Shown here piece after piece: positions 15,934-24,665 of a stretch of 44,424 bases of DNA. The stretch spans positions 1 through 44,424 of the forward strand of contig DAOUHE010000148.1 in NCBI GenBank assembly GCA_034428715.1, written 5' to 3'. The first letter of the stretch is position 1; every line of letters starts with the position of its first letter. This DNA is from Io17-Chloro-G2 sp034428715 (GTDB taxonomy: Bacteria; Chloroflexota; Dehalococcoidia; Lucifugimonadales; UBA3495). Both the position numbers and the translations under genes were made by a program. A model generated the notes under the pieces. It was not told the DNA's origin. It did not search any database and saw only the letters and a program-made list of their open reading frames with translations.

Positions 15934-16989
15934 ATGGAAATCGAACCCATCCGTTGGTCCGATGGAACGCTGGTCCTTCTTGACCAAACGCGGTTGCCTT
16001 TAGAACAGGTAACGGTGGAGATTCGCCGTTACGAAGACGCAGTGTCCGCGATAAGCAACATGCAAGTCCGGGGCGCTCCGGCCATTGGTGTCACCGCCGC
16101 CTATGCCATGGCCCTGGCGGCAGGCCAGATACACGCCGATCCCGGAATCAACGGTAGAGATGGGTTTTTGTCCCAACTCCGTCTGGCAGCCGAAAAGATC
16201 GGTGCGGCGCGGCCAACGGCGGTCAACCTGGGATGGGCGGTCCACAAGCAATTGGAATTGGCTGAATCGGTGGCATCCCCAGCCGACATCAGTTCCCAGC
16301 TCCTGGAAGCGGCCCAGCGCATGCACCAACAAGACGTGGCCATTAACCGGCAGATGGGCGGCCACGGTCGGGACCTGATGCCCGACGGGGGAGCCGTCCT
16401 CACCCACTGCAATACAGGCGCGCTGGCCACCGCTGGTTTCGGTACTGCATTGGGGGTGATACGGGCCGGATGGGAAGCGGGCAAGCGGTTCCGGGTATAC
16501 AACACGGAGACGCGGCCGTGGCTGCAAGGGGCCCGGCTCACATCTTGGGAATTCCAGCAGTTGGGCATACCGTCCACCCTCTTGGTGGATTCGGCGGCGG
16601 GAATGCTGCTGTCCCAAGGCAAGATCAGCTGCGTGATAACGGGGGCCGACCGAATCGCGGCCAACGGCGACACCGCCAATAAGATCGGCACATACACATT
16701 GGCGGTTCTAGCCAAAGAGAACGGCGTGCCCTTTTACGTGGCGGCCCCCACCAGCACCATCGACGTGAGCCTGGCATCGGGAGACGCGATCCAGATCGAA
16801 GAACGGCCACCCCATGAGGTGTACCAATTCCAAGGCAGCCAGACGGCTCCTCCCGGGATTGACGCTATCAATCCGTCTTTCGATGTGACTCCTAACCGTT
16901 ACGTCAGCGCCATAGTGACCGAGGCAGGGATGGCCCGGCCCCCATATATAGAAAGCCTGATGTTGGCAGTAAAAACCGGCGGCCCATAG
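15934..16989 (+). CDS. mtnA: S-methyl-5-thioribose-1-phosphate isomerase
   Basis: A methionine-salvage enzyme that isomerises methylthioribose 1-phosphate to methylthioribulose 1-phosphate. Starting at the ATG at 15934 gives 351 residues beginning MEIEPIRWSDGTLVLLDQT, the normal N-terminus; the longer frame from 15874 adds 20 residues not seen in the family. Diagnostic motifs are RGAPAIGVTAAY, LTHCNTGALAT with catalytic C159, ETRPWLQGARLT, and ITGADRIAANGDTANKIGT with catalytic D239. A weak AAGG lies just before the start. First gene after the SAM riboswitch; mtnP follows after 61 bases. Confidence 0.95.
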   Translation: MEIEPIRWSDGTLVLLDQTRLPLEQVTVEIRRYEDAVSAISNMQVRGAPAIGVTAAYAMALAAGQIHADPGINGRDGFLSQLRLAAEKIGAARPTAVNLGWAVHKQLELAESVASPADISSQLLEAAQRMHQQDVAINRQMGGHGRDLMPDGGAVLTHCNTGALATAGFGTALGVIRAGWEAGKRFRVYNTETRPWLQGARLTSWEFQQLGIPSTLLVDSAAGMLLSQGKISCVITGADRIAANGDTANKIGTYTLAVLAKENGVPFYVAAPTSTIDVSLASGDAIQIEERPPHEVYQFQGSQTAPPGIDAINPSFDVTPNRYVSAIVTEAGMARPPYIESLMLAVKTGGP

Positions 16990-17050
16990 ATGGATCGCGC
17001 AGGCCAGATCTTAAGCAAAGCGAACCAAAAAGGTAACCGGCTCGTTAAAC

Positions 17051-17920
17051 ATGGCGACTAAACAAGCTGCAATTGGTGTTATCGGAGGTAGCGGGCTTTA
17101 CGAGATGGATGGGCTGTCCAACGTCCAGTTCATCGAAATGGACACCCCCTTTGGCAAACCCAGCGACGCCATCGTCCTGGGGCTGCTGGATGAGGTTCCC
17201 GTGGCCTTCCTCCCCCGCCACGGCCGGGGGCACCGGTTCAATCCTACACATATCCCGGCCAGGGCAAACATATACGCCCTGAAAACCCTGGGAGTGGAAC
17301 GGGTCATATCGATCAGCGCAGTGGGAAGCCTGAAGGAGGAATTCGCCCCGCTGGATCTGGTGATACCCAGCCAGCTCATCGACCGGACCAGGCAGCGGGA
17401 TAACACATTTTACGACGAAGGGATGGTGGTGCACGTGGCCTTTGCCGAGCCTTTTTGCCCAGCCGCCAGCCACTCGTTGCACCACGCCGCTCAAGAGATG
17501 GGTTTGAACGTCCACCCCGGCGGCACCATGGTGGTCATGGAGGGGCCGGCCTTTTCCACCAAGGCCGAGTCGTTCATGTACCGGTCGTGGGGCGCCGATA
17601 TCATTGGGATGACAGCGCTGCCAGAAGCCAAGCTGGCCCGGGAAGCGGAGATGTGCTATACGACCATGGCATGGGTCACCGATTACGATTGCTGGCATCA
17701 GGGATCTGAATCGGTCACCGTGGAAATGGTGGTGCAAAACCTGATGAAGAATGTGGCCACGTCAAAGGAATTGTTGCGAACACTGGTGGCCAAACTGGAT
17801 GTTCGGCGCGATTGCCCATGTGGCGCCGCATTAAAAGATGCCATAATCACCCCTCGGGCGGGCGTTCCCGAAGATGCCAAACGGAAGCTGGGCCCGCTGG
17901 TGGGCCATTACTTGACATAA
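17051..17920 (+). CDS. mtnP: 5'-methylthioadenosine phosphorylase
   Basis: A 289-residue purine nucleoside phosphorylase family protein that cleaves methylthioadenosine with phosphate, giving the methylthioribose 1-phosphate used by MtnA. Motifs: IGVIGGSGLYEM (phosphate loop), LPRHGRGHRFNPTHIPARANIYALK, SAVGSLKEEFAPLDLVIP, and VMEGPAFSTKAES with the adenine-site segment WVTDYDCWH. The length and the MTA-type sequence GRGHR favour MTA over inosine as substrate. It completes the first two salvage steps in the operon; later salvage genes are not in the window. Confidence 0.95.
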   Translation: MATKQAAIGVIGGSGLYEMDGLSNVQFIEMDTPFGKPSDAIVLGLLDEVPVAFLPRHGRGHRFNPTHIPARANIYALKTLGVERVISISAVGSLKEEFAPLDLVIPSQLIDRTRQRDNTFYDEGMVVHVAFAEPFCPAASHSLHHAAQEMGLNVHPGGTMVVMEGPAFSTKAESFMYRSWGADIIGMTALPEAKLAREAEMCYTTMAWVTDYDCWHQGSESVTVEMVVQNLMKNVATSKELLRTLVAKLDVRRDCPCGAALKDAIITPRAGVPEDAKRKLGPLVGHYLT

Positions 17921-17953
17921 ACCCTTTGGGTTCAAAAATCAGGAGGATTTAAT

Positions 17954-18313
17954 ATGCCAAGGCAAGACCCTGGTGAACCATATTACCGGGTAGATTCGAA
18001 CGAGGCTCGATCCATACTGGATGCTGATTCAGCCAACACCGTAGTGGTGGACGTGCGTAGGGACGACGAATGGGTCACCGGCCACGTCACCGGCGCCATC
18101 CACGTGCCCATTGACGATCTGCCTGACCGGATGGACGAGGTTCCCCAGGACAAAAAAGTGCTTTTCATTTGCGCCGCGGGAGTTCGCAGCGGGTTGGCCT
18201 GTGAGATGGCCGCCGCCATGGGATACGACCAGGAAAACCTTTATAACATCGAAGACGGCACACCGGTTTGGATCCAGGGGAACCATCCCACTTCCTATGG
18301 TACTGACCCGTAG
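17954..18313 (+). CDS. Rhodanese-domain sulfurtransferase
   Basis: A 119-residue single rhodanese domain. VVVDVRRDDEWVTGHVTGAIHVPI is the conserved CH1-like opening, and LFICAAGVRSG is the active loop with catalytic C73, which would carry a persulfide. AGGAGG lies eight bases before the ATG at 17954. It sits inside the SAM/methionine-salvage operon, 33 bases after mtnP, so a sulfur-transfer role linked to methionine or thiol metabolism is likely but the acceptor is unknown. The next gene follows after 152 bases with no promoter or terminator that I can see. Confidence 0.9.
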   Translation: MPRQDPGEPYYRVDSNEARSILDADSANTVVVDVRRDDEWVTGHVTGAIHVPIDDLPDRMDEVPQDKKVLFICAAGVRSGLACEMAAAMGYDQENLYNIEDGTPVWIQGNHPTSYGTDP

Positions 18314-18465
18314 CTTGGAGACGGCCCGTAGCATGCAGGTAGTCCGAGGCTTGGACACGGCCACCGGGCAAAAATGATTCAGGTTCAAGGATGCTAATCA
18401 CGGGCGGGCATGATCACTGCCAACCCGCCGGTAGATAACGGCTGATAAGAAGAAGGAGAGAAACA

Positions 18466-19737
18466 TTGTCTACACCACAGGCCAACGGGCACGTTAAAGA
18501 CCTGTCCTTGGCATCAGAGGGAGTAAAACGGATCGAGTGGGCCGCTAGGGAAATGCCGGTCATCGAGATAATAAAGGAGCGGTTCGCCAAAGAAAAGCCG
18601 TTGGAAGGGATCCGAATGGCGGGATGCCTTCACATAACCACGGAGACGGCGAACCTGGCCATCGCGTTAAAGGCAGGCGGGGCCGATTTGGTCATGTGTG
18701 CCAGCAATCCGCTGAGCACCCAAGACGACGTCGCAGCAGCCCTGGTACAGGAATACGGGATTCCGACCTTTTCCATCAAGGGCGAGGACGACGCCACCTA
18801 CTACCGCCATATCAAAGCGGTTTTGGACCATCATCCGCAGGTGACCATGGATGACGGCGCCGACTTGGTGACCGCCCTTCACCGGGACCGGTCGGAACTG
18901 ATCAAAGATGTGATTGGCGGCACCGAAGAGACCACCACCGGGGTTATTCGTCTTACCGTCATGGCCAAGGCTGAAAAGCTTCTATTCCCGATCATCGCCG
19001 TCAACGAAGCCGAAACCAAACACTTCTTTGACAACCGGTACGGCACGGGCCAAAGCACCCTGGACGGGATCACCAGGGCCACCAACCTTCTTTGGGCAGG
19101 AAAGATGGTGGTGGTCGTTGGCTACGGCTGGTGTGGCCGCGGCATCGCTTCGCGGGCCAGGGGTATGGGGTCCAACGTGATCGTCACCGAGATCAATCCG
19201 GTAAAAGCGTTGGAAGCTGTCATGGACGGGTTCACCGTCATGACCGGGGTGGAAGCCGCCCGGGAAGGAGAGGTATTCATCACCGCCACCGGCTGTATCC
19301 ACGCCATCGGCCGGGAGCACATCGACGTGATGCGCGACGGCGCGATCATGGCCAACAGTGGCCATTTCAACGTAGAGATCGATATACCACATCTTGAAGA
19401 GATGGCCTTGGAAACCCGTGAAGCGCGGAATTTTGTTCAAGAATATAAAATGCTGGACGGGCGCAAGCTGTACCTGCTGGGCGAGGGCCGCCTGATCAAC
19501 CTAACTGCCGCGGAAGGACACCCCTCGGCGGTGATGGACATGAGCTTCGCCAACCAGGCTTTGGGTGTCGAATATGTAGTCAAAAACAGAGGAATACTCA
19601 CACCGGGCGTGTACGACGTTCCCAAAGAGACCGACGCCGAGGTGGGCCGATTAAAGCTTCAGAGTATGGGAATCTCCATCGACACATTGACTGACGAACA
19701 GGATAAGTACTTGAATTCCTGGGAAGAAGGCACCTGA
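18466..19737 (+). CDS. ahcY: Adenosylhomocysteinase (SAH hydrolase)
   Basis: A 423-residue NAD-dependent enzyme that splits S-adenosylhomocysteine into adenosine and homocysteine, relieving product inhibition of methyltransferases. Motifs include GCLHITTETANLAIALKAGGA, TTTGVIRL, the Rossmann segment GYGWCGRGIASRARGMG, and LGEGRLINLTAAEGHPSAVMDMSFANQ. The size is that of the shorter bacterial and archaeal type. The start codon is TTG, supported by AAGGAGAG seven to eight bases upstream and by family length. It lies 62 bases before metK in the operon. Confidence 0.95.
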   Translation: MSTPQANGHVKDLSLASEGVKRIEWAAREMPVIEIIKERFAKEKPLEGIRMAGCLHITTETANLAIALKAGGADLVMCASNPLSTQDDVAAALVQEYGIPTFSIKGEDDATYYRHIKAVLDHHPQVTMDDGADLVTALHRDRSELIKDVIGGTEETTTGVIRLTVMAKAEKLLFPIIAVNEAETKHFFDNRYGTGQSTLDGITRATNLLWAGKMVVVVGYGWCGRGIASRARGMGSNVIVTEINPVKALEAVMDGFTVMTGVEAAREGEVFITATGCIHAIGREHIDVMRDGAIMANSGHFNVEIDIPHLEEMALETREARNFVQEYKMLDGRKLYLLGEGRLINLTAAEGHPSAVMDMSFANQALGVEYVVKNRGILTPGVYDVPKETDAEVGRLKLQSMGISIDTLTDEQDKYLNSWEEGT

Positions 19738-19799
19738 CCGGATCCAACCCAAGCCCAGAAAAAGAAAATGTCCCATGTTATTGAGACAGGAGTAACCAC

Positions 19800-21014
19800 A
19801 TGCCACTGTTGTTCAACGAGTCACCCAAATACCTGCTCACCTCTGAGTCGGTGACTGAAGGCCATCCCGACAAACTGTGTGATCAAATCTCAGACGCGGT
19901 TTTGGACGCGGTGCTCGCCAATGATCCCACCGGCCGGGTGGCCTGTGAGACGGCTGTCACCAACGGGTTGGTTATGGTCATGGGTGAAATCACCACCAAT
20001 TCCTATGTCGACGTGCCGGGCCTCGTCCGGGAGACATTACGCAACGCGGGCTACACCAACGCCGATTACGGCATTGACGCCAAAAGTTGTGGAATCAGCG
20101 TCAGCATCCAAGAGCAGTCCAACGACATAAGTAAGGGTGTGAGCACCGCCCTGGAACGGCGAGGCGACCATGCCACCTCGGAAGAACTGGACACCATTGG
20201 CGCCGGAGACCAGGGCATGATGGTTGGGTTCGCTTGCAACGAGACGCCGGAACTGATGCCCCTGACGGTGTCGCTGTCCCACAAGCTGGTGCGGCAGCTT
20301 AGCATCGTGCGAAAGGAAGGAATCCTGCCGTACCTGTGGCCCGACGGCAAGTCTCAGGTCACAGTTGAGTATCACCACGGCGTTCCCCGGAGAGTGCATA
20401 CCGTGGTGATCAGCGCCCAGCACAGCCCGGATGTCTCCAACGAAAAGATAACCCAGGGCATAACAGAGCAGGTGATCAATAAGATCATACCGGCAGACCT
20501 TCTCGACGCCGACACCAAGATCTATGTAAATCCCAGTGGACGCTTCGTGATCGGCGGACCCGCGGGAGACTCGGGGTTGACCGGCCGGAAGATATTGGTG
20601 GACACCTACGGCGGCATCGCCCGCCACGGCGGCGGAGCGTTTTCGGGTAAAGACCCCACCAAGGTGGACCGCTCCGGCGCCTACGCTGCCCGGTACGTGG
20701 CCAAGAACATCGTGGCCGCCGGCTTGGCCGACCGAGCCGAGCTCATCGTGTCCTACGCCATCGGCATCGCCAACCCCATATCCGTCTCCGTCGAAACCTT
20801 CGACACCAATCACGTGGACAATCAGATCATCCATGACCTGATAGGCAAGCATTTCGATCTGCGGCCCGCCGCCATCATCCAGAACTTGAACCTGCGCCGT
20901 CCCATTTACAAGCAGACCGCCGCCTACGGCCACTTCGGCCGCGACGACATCAACCTGCCTTGGGAAGTGACGGATAAAGCAGCCATTTTGAGGTCGGAGG
21001 CAGGTCTATCCTAG
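19800..21014 (+). CDS. metK: S-adenosylmethionine synthetase
   Basis: A 404-residue enzyme making SAM from methionine and ATP. SESVTEGHPDKLCDQISDAVLDA at the N-terminus, GAGDQGMMVGFA in the middle and GGGAFSGKDPTKVDRSGAYAARY near residue 275 are diagnostic. AGGAG lies eight bases before the ATG. Being under the riboswitch means its own product can switch off its transcription. The stop codon overlaps the probable start of the next gene by seven bases. Confidence 0.97.
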   Translation: MPLLFNESPKYLLTSESVTEGHPDKLCDQISDAVLDAVLANDPTGRVACETAVTNGLVMVMGEITTNSYVDVPGLVRETLRNAGYTNADYGIDAKSCGISVSIQEQSNDISKGVSTALERRGDHATSEELDTIGAGDQGMMVGFACNETPELMPLTVSLSHKLVRQLSIVRKEGILPYLWPDGKSQVTVEYHHGVPRRVHTVVISAQHSPDVSNEKITQGITEQVINKIIPADLLDADTKIYVNPSGRFVIGGPAGDSGLTGRKILVDTYGGIARHGGGAFSGKDPTKVDRSGAYAARYVAKNIVAAGLADRAELIVSYAIGIANPISVSVETFDTNHVDNQIIHDLIGKHFDLRPAAIIQNLNLRRPIYKQTAAYGHFGRDDINLPWEVTDKAAILRSEAGLS

Positions 21015-22426
21015 ATTCCGTCATACGTTTTGGCACCGACGGTTGGCGGGGGCGCATAGCCGATGATTTCACCTTCGCCAATGTGTCACGTTGCGCCCAG
21101 GGTGTAGCCGGTTACTTGAAAACCCAGGGCACGGCTGACCAAGGTCTGGTCGTGGGTTACGACACCCGGTTCCTTTCCCAACAGTTCGCTGAGACAGTGG
21201 CCTGCGTCTGCGCCGCCAACGGCGTGAAGGTCTACCTGTCGAGCAAGTTGGCCCCCACCCCGGTGATCACCTACAACGTTCTTCATCTACAGGCGGCTGG
21301 TGCGGCGATCATCACCGCCAGCCACAATCCGGCCCTGTGGAATGGCTTCAAATTCAAGCCCAGCTACGCCGGCAGTGCCACCCAGGAGATCACTGATCAA
21401 CTGGAGGATGCCATCGCTTCAGCGGATACACCCCAGTCCATTCCCCTAGAACAAGCCCAAGAACAGGGGCTGGTTACAATGTTCGACCCGGACCCGCCCT
21501 ACCTGGAACGCATAGGGACCCTAGTTAACCTGGAATCCATTCGGACGGCGGGGTTGAACGTGTTGGTCGATGACATGTTCGGGGCTGGCGCCGGTTACAT
21601 CACCAGGCTTTTGTCCGGTGGCGCAACCGAGATCCAGGAAATGCACGACTATATCAACCCGGCTTTCCCCGGCATAGCCCAACCTGAGCCCATTGCCCAA
21701 AACTTGCCCGAGTTGATCCAACGCCTAACCGACGGCCGATCATCGGTGGGCCTGGCCCTAGACGGCGATGCCGACCGGCTGGGCGTGGTGGACGAAAACG
21801 GAAGGTTCATCACTACCCTGGATGTTTTCACCCTTTTGGCCCTATACCTGCTGCAGGAACAAGGCCGCCGGGGGCCCCTGGTAAAGGGCGTGACCTCGTC
21901 CATGATGCTGAACAAACTGGCCGAAAAGTTTGGGGTGGACGTTCACGAGATGCGGGTAGGTTTCAAGTACATCGGTCCCCAGATGACCAGTGTCAATGCC
22001 TTGATCGCCGGCGAGGAAAGCGGAGGGTTCGCCTTTCAGGGACATATACCGGAGCGCGATGGGATCCTGAGCGGCCTGCTCTTTTTGGAATACATGGCCC
22101 GCACCGGGCGAACGCCATCCCAGCTGGTGGAGCACCTGTTTGAACAGGTTGGCCCTCATCATTTCCATCGTCGTGACGTGGAATTCAACCCAGACGATAG
22201 GCAGAGGATCGCGGATCTGCTGGCAGACGAAGGTCTGGCCCAGTTGGCCGGGATGCCCGTGATCAGTTCCGACCAGATCGACGGCCGGCGGTTGCACTTC
22301 GCCAACGCCTGGCTGGCTTCCCGATTCTCCGGCACCGAACCTCTGTTGCGGATATACGCCGAGGCGGAAAGCCACGAGCAAATGACCGCGCTTTTAGACG
22401 CCGCCCAAGAATACCTGGGAGTGTAA
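21008..22426 (+). CDS. Phosphoglucomutase/phosphomannomutase family protein, probable AUC start
   Basis: An alpha-D-phosphohexomutase of about 472 residues. The conserved opening IRFGTDGWRGRIADDFTF is encoded upstream of the first usual start codon (GTG at 21083), so the gene must begin earlier, yet no ATG, GTG or TTG exists in frame between a TAA and that motif. GGAGG at 20996-21000 stands seven bases before an ATC at 21008, the most likely start. Catalytic and binding motifs: TASHNPALWNGFK with the phosphoserine, DGDADRLGVVDENG (metal), GEESGG (sugar) and RFSGTEPLLRIYAE (phosphate). It is translationally coupled to metK. The sugar substrate is uncertain. Confidence 0.85.
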   Translation: MLDSVIRFGTDGWRGRIADDFTFANVSRCAQGVAGYLKTQGTADQGLVVGYDTRFLSQQFAETVACVCAANGVKVYLSSKLAPTPVITYNVLHLQAAGAAIITASHNPALWNGFKFKPSYAGSATQEITDQLEDAIASADTPQSIPLEQAQEQGLVTMFDPDPPYLERIGTLVNLESIRTAGLNVLVDDMFGAGAGYITRLLSGGATEIQEMHDYINPAFPGIAQPEPIAQNLPELIQRLTDGRSSVGLALDGDADRLGVVDENGRFITTLDVFTLLALYLLQEQGRRGPLVKGVTSSMMLNKLAEKFGVDVHEMRVGFKYIGPQMTSVNALIAGEESGGFAFQGHIPERDGILSGLLFLEYMARTGRTPSQLVEHLFEQVGPHHFHRRDVEFNPDDRQRIADLLADEGLAQLAGMPVISSDQIDGRRLHFANAWLASRFSGTEPLLRIYAEAESHEQMTALLDAAQEYLGV

Positions 22427-22430
22427 AACA

Positions 22431-22458
22431 ACGAACCCCCGCAGATGCGAGGGTTCGT
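22431..22458. terminator. Convergent terminator between the SAM operon and rpsI
   Basis: ACGAACCC and GGGTTCGT form an 8-bp stem that can extend inside through CGC/GCG. On the minus strand it is followed by TGTTTTAC, a fair U-tract; on the plus strand by a weaker one. It can serve both converging transcripts. Confidence 0.75.
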
Positions 22459-22484
22459 GATTGGTCCGTTTTAGGCCGGTATGA

Positions 22485-22895
22485 CTAGCGCTTGGTGTAT
22501 TGGGGCGCCCGGCGGGCCCGCTTCAGCCCGTACTTCTTGCTCTCTTTGATCCGCGCGTCTCTGGTGATAAAGCCTGCCCGTCTCAGCCCGATCTTGAAAT
22601 TCTCGTCATAAACCACCAGTGCGCGGGCGATCCCGTGTCGAATGGCATGGGATTGGGAATGGACGCCACCCCCAATCACTCTTACCACCACCCGGAAGCG
22701 GTTGATAGTCTCGCTGACCTTGAATGGCTCAAGAATTTCGTCTTGCCACGGCTTCCAGTTAAAGTACTCGTCCATCGGCTTATTGTTGATCAGGATCGGA
22801 CCGCCGTCGTCCAAATACAGCCTTACCTTGGCGATTGAAGTCTTTCTTTTTCCAGTTCCATAATAGTAGTGCTGGTCTGTCGTTGCCTCTACCAA
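22485..22895 (-). CDS. rpsI: Small ribosomal subunit protein uS9
   Basis: A 136-residue S9. YYGTGKRKTSIAKVRLYL at the start, the SQSHAIRHGIARAL segment and the basic C-terminus ending APQYTKR, which reaches into the P-site of the 30S subunit, are typical. The usual GQAGAxRHG reads HSQSHAIRHG here, a mild change. It follows rplM by nine bases and is the last gene of the ribosomal super-cluster before the convergent terminator. Confidence 0.97.
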   Translation of the reverse strand: MVEATTDQHYYYGTGKRKTSIAKVRLYLDDGGPILINNKPMDEYFNWKPWQDEILEPFKVSETINRFRVVVRVIGGGVHSQSHAIRHGIARALVVYDENFKIGLRRAGFITRDARIKESKKYGLKRARRAPQYTKR

Positions 22896-22904
22896 GCGTG
22901 TTAC

Positions 22905-23363
22905 CTACCCTTCATCTGCGGTGTTTTCTTGAGCCAGGCCGGCCCGAACCTGTGCCTGATGGGGATGCTGGTCCCCAGCGTAAACCTTTAGCCGTGTCAG
23001 CATCTGCCGCCCCAAATTGTTCTTGGGCAACATGCCCTTTACCGCCAACTGTATGACCCTTTCCGGGTGGGTCTCCATCATACGGCGAAGGCTAGTGGTT
23101 TTTAGATTGCCGACGTAACCGCTGTGGCGATAATACATCTTTTGTTCTGTCTTCCGGCCGGTGACTTTGATCTTGGCGGCATTCAACACCACCACAAAAT
23201 CCCCGGTCAGGGTATGGGGGGTGTAGGTCGGCTTGTCTTTGCCCTGAAGGACCATAGAAATATCCCGGGCCACCCGGCCCAGAACCCTTCCGTCCACATC
23301 TATGACTTGCCAATTGGCAGGCACTTCGCCGGGTTTGGCGAAAAAGGTGCTATTTCTCTTCAT
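22905..23363 (-). CDS. rplM: Large ribosomal subunit protein uL13
   Basis: L13 of 152 residues starting MKRNSTFFAKPGEVPANWQVIDVDG. The start at 23363 matches the family; a longer frame to 23468 is only the antisense-free read-through of the truA end. Motifs: GRVLGRVARDISMVLQGKDKPTYTPH, YYRHSGYVGNLKTTSLRRMME, GMLPKNNLGRQMLTRLKVYAGDQHPHQAQ. The start codon lies within the last codons of truA (14-base overlap), with GGAG in the truA frame, so the two are translationally coupled. Confidence 0.95.
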   Translation of the reverse strand: MKRNSTFFAKPGEVPANWQVIDVDGRVLGRVARDISMVLQGKDKPTYTPHTLTGDFVVVLNAAKIKVTGRKTEQKMYYRHSGYVGNLKTTSLRRMMETHPERVIQLAVKGMLPKNNLGRQMLTRLKVYAGDQHPHQAQVRAGLAQENTADEG

Positions 23364-24285
23364 ACCGGTTATCTCCGAGTCCGGACGCGCCACAACTTTC
23401 CCCATGGTAACTTTCCGCGTCGTTGCCTTCCAACAAACCGCCGCCAGGCGGCAACTCCGTTTGCGCAACCAGGGGAATAGTGTCCGGATATGTAACTTTC
23501 ATCAGGCAAAGACCAAAGGCCGGAATCGAAGGCCAACCGATCTTTTCCTCGCACTTGCCCGTCAATACGTCCGCGACCACGCTGGCTGGCCAGCGGCCTT
23601 TGCCCACTTCCAGCAGTAGGCCATTGGTCTGGCGGATTTGATGTTTCAGAAAACCGTTAGCCTCGCATTCGAATATTACGGCCTCGTCCTCGCGCCATAC
23701 ATCCCAGCGGGTGACCCGCCGGCTCGCCGACTTCTCCGCGGGAAATCCCGGCGCCAAGGGCCGAAAATCGTGGGTACCCACCAGGCTTTGGGCAGCCGAA
23801 GCCATGCGCTCCACGTTCAAATCACCATTGACCCAAAACCATCTATTCCGGGCCAGGGGAGACTGCCACGGGCGATTGAGGACATTATAACGATAAGTTC
23901 TTGCTGAGGCGTGCTTGCGGGAATGGAATACCCCGGCCATCTGCCTGGCAGTCTGGACCTGGATATCCTTGGGAAGGTAATAGTTAAGTGCCCTGGGAAA
24001 CACCTCGATGGGCTGAGAGCTGCTGGTCAGAAAGTCCACCACCTGGCCTTGGGCGTGAGCTCCGGCATCGGTTCTGCTGGCGCCGCGTATTCGAATGGAT
24101 TCACCGGTAAAGCATTTCAGCGCCGTTTCGATTTCCCCTTGGATGGTGGCTTGCTCCCTTTGCAACTGGAACCCAGCGTACCCGGCGCCATCGTATTCCA
24201 CAACCAAGGCGATCCTACGTGGCTCTCCATTGTAACCGGTGTTTGGATCGTCATTACTAGTTATGGACGACTCGGCCGGTAGCAT
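23350..24285 (-). CDS. truA: tRNA pseudouridine(38-40) synthase
   Basis: A 311-residue enzyme that modifies U38-U40 of the tRNA anticodon stem. VEYDGAGYAGFQLQ, RGASRTDAGAHAQGQVVDF with catalytic D73, NYYLPKDIQV and FLKHQIRQTNGLLLEVGKG are diagnostic. It is longer than most TruA proteins because of a 20-residue N-terminal lead and a C-terminal tail of about 35 residues. The tail may exist because its coding end holds the ribosome binding site and start of rplM. It starts three bases after the rplQ stop. Confidence 0.95.
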   Translation of the reverse strand: MLPAESSITSNDDPNTGYNGEPRRIALVVEYDGAGYAGFQLQREQATIQGEIETALKCFTGESIRIRGASRTDAGAHAQGQVVDFLTSSSQPIEVFPRALNYYLPKDIQVQTARQMAGVFHSRKHASARTYRYNVLNRPWQSPLARNRWFWVNGDLNVERMASAAQSLVGTHDFRPLAPGFPAEKSASRRVTRWDVWREDEAVIFECEANGFLKHQIRQTNGLLLEVGKGRWPASVVADVLTGKCEEKIGWPSIPAFGLCLMKVTYPDTIPLVAQTELPPGGGLLEGNDAESYHGESCGASGLGDNRYEEK

Positions 24286-24288
24286 TAT

Positions 24289-24663
24289 TTAAGCCCTGGA
24301 GGCTTCCGCTTCGACCAGTTCTATGATAGCCATAGCGGCGCCATCACCCTGGCGTGTGCCAAGCTTTAGGATTCGAGTGTATCCGCCAGCCCGGTCTTCG
24401 TACCTGGGGGCAACTACGTCGAACACCTTTTTCACCGCCCGTTTATCCGGCAACTGGGCCAACGCCAGACGGCGATGATGCACGGTGCCTTTTTTACCGT
24501 GGGTGATCAGTTTTTCCGCCACGATCCGGGTTTCCTTGGCTTTTGCCAAAGTGGTGGTTATGCGCTCGTGGCGAATCAGTTCAGCCACCAACCCCCGCAA
24601 CAGGGCGGTTCGCTGGTCCTTGTAACGGCTTAACCTTCTACCTGTGACGCGGTGTGAAGCCAT
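24289..24663 (-). CDS. rplQ: Large ribosomal subunit protein bL17
   Basis: L17 of 124 residues. RLSRYKDQRTALLRGLVAELIRHERITTTLAKAKETR is the classic N-terminal region, followed by AEKLITHGKKG and a C-terminus with GGYTRILKLGTRQGDGAAMAIIELVE. It follows rpoA by two bases, the common bacterial rpoA-rplQ pairing. Confidence 0.97.
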   Translation of the reverse strand: MASHRVTGRRLSRYKDQRTALLRGLVAELIRHERITTTLAKAKETRIVAEKLITHGKKGTVHHRRLALAQLPDKRAVKKVFDVVAPRYEDRAGGYTRILKLGTRQGDGAAMAIIELVEAEASRA

Positions 24664-24665
24664 GG

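Noticed and set aside
18314..18465. Possible SAH riboswitch before ahcY
   Set aside because: I looked for the SAH aptamer consensus in this 152-base spacer and found no convincing match; the operon already has a SAM aptamer at its head.
20037..20933. Long minus-strand open frame opposite metK (298 residues)
   Set aside because: It lies wholly antisense to a certain metK, has a composition typical of a GC-rich shadow frame, and no recognisable domain.
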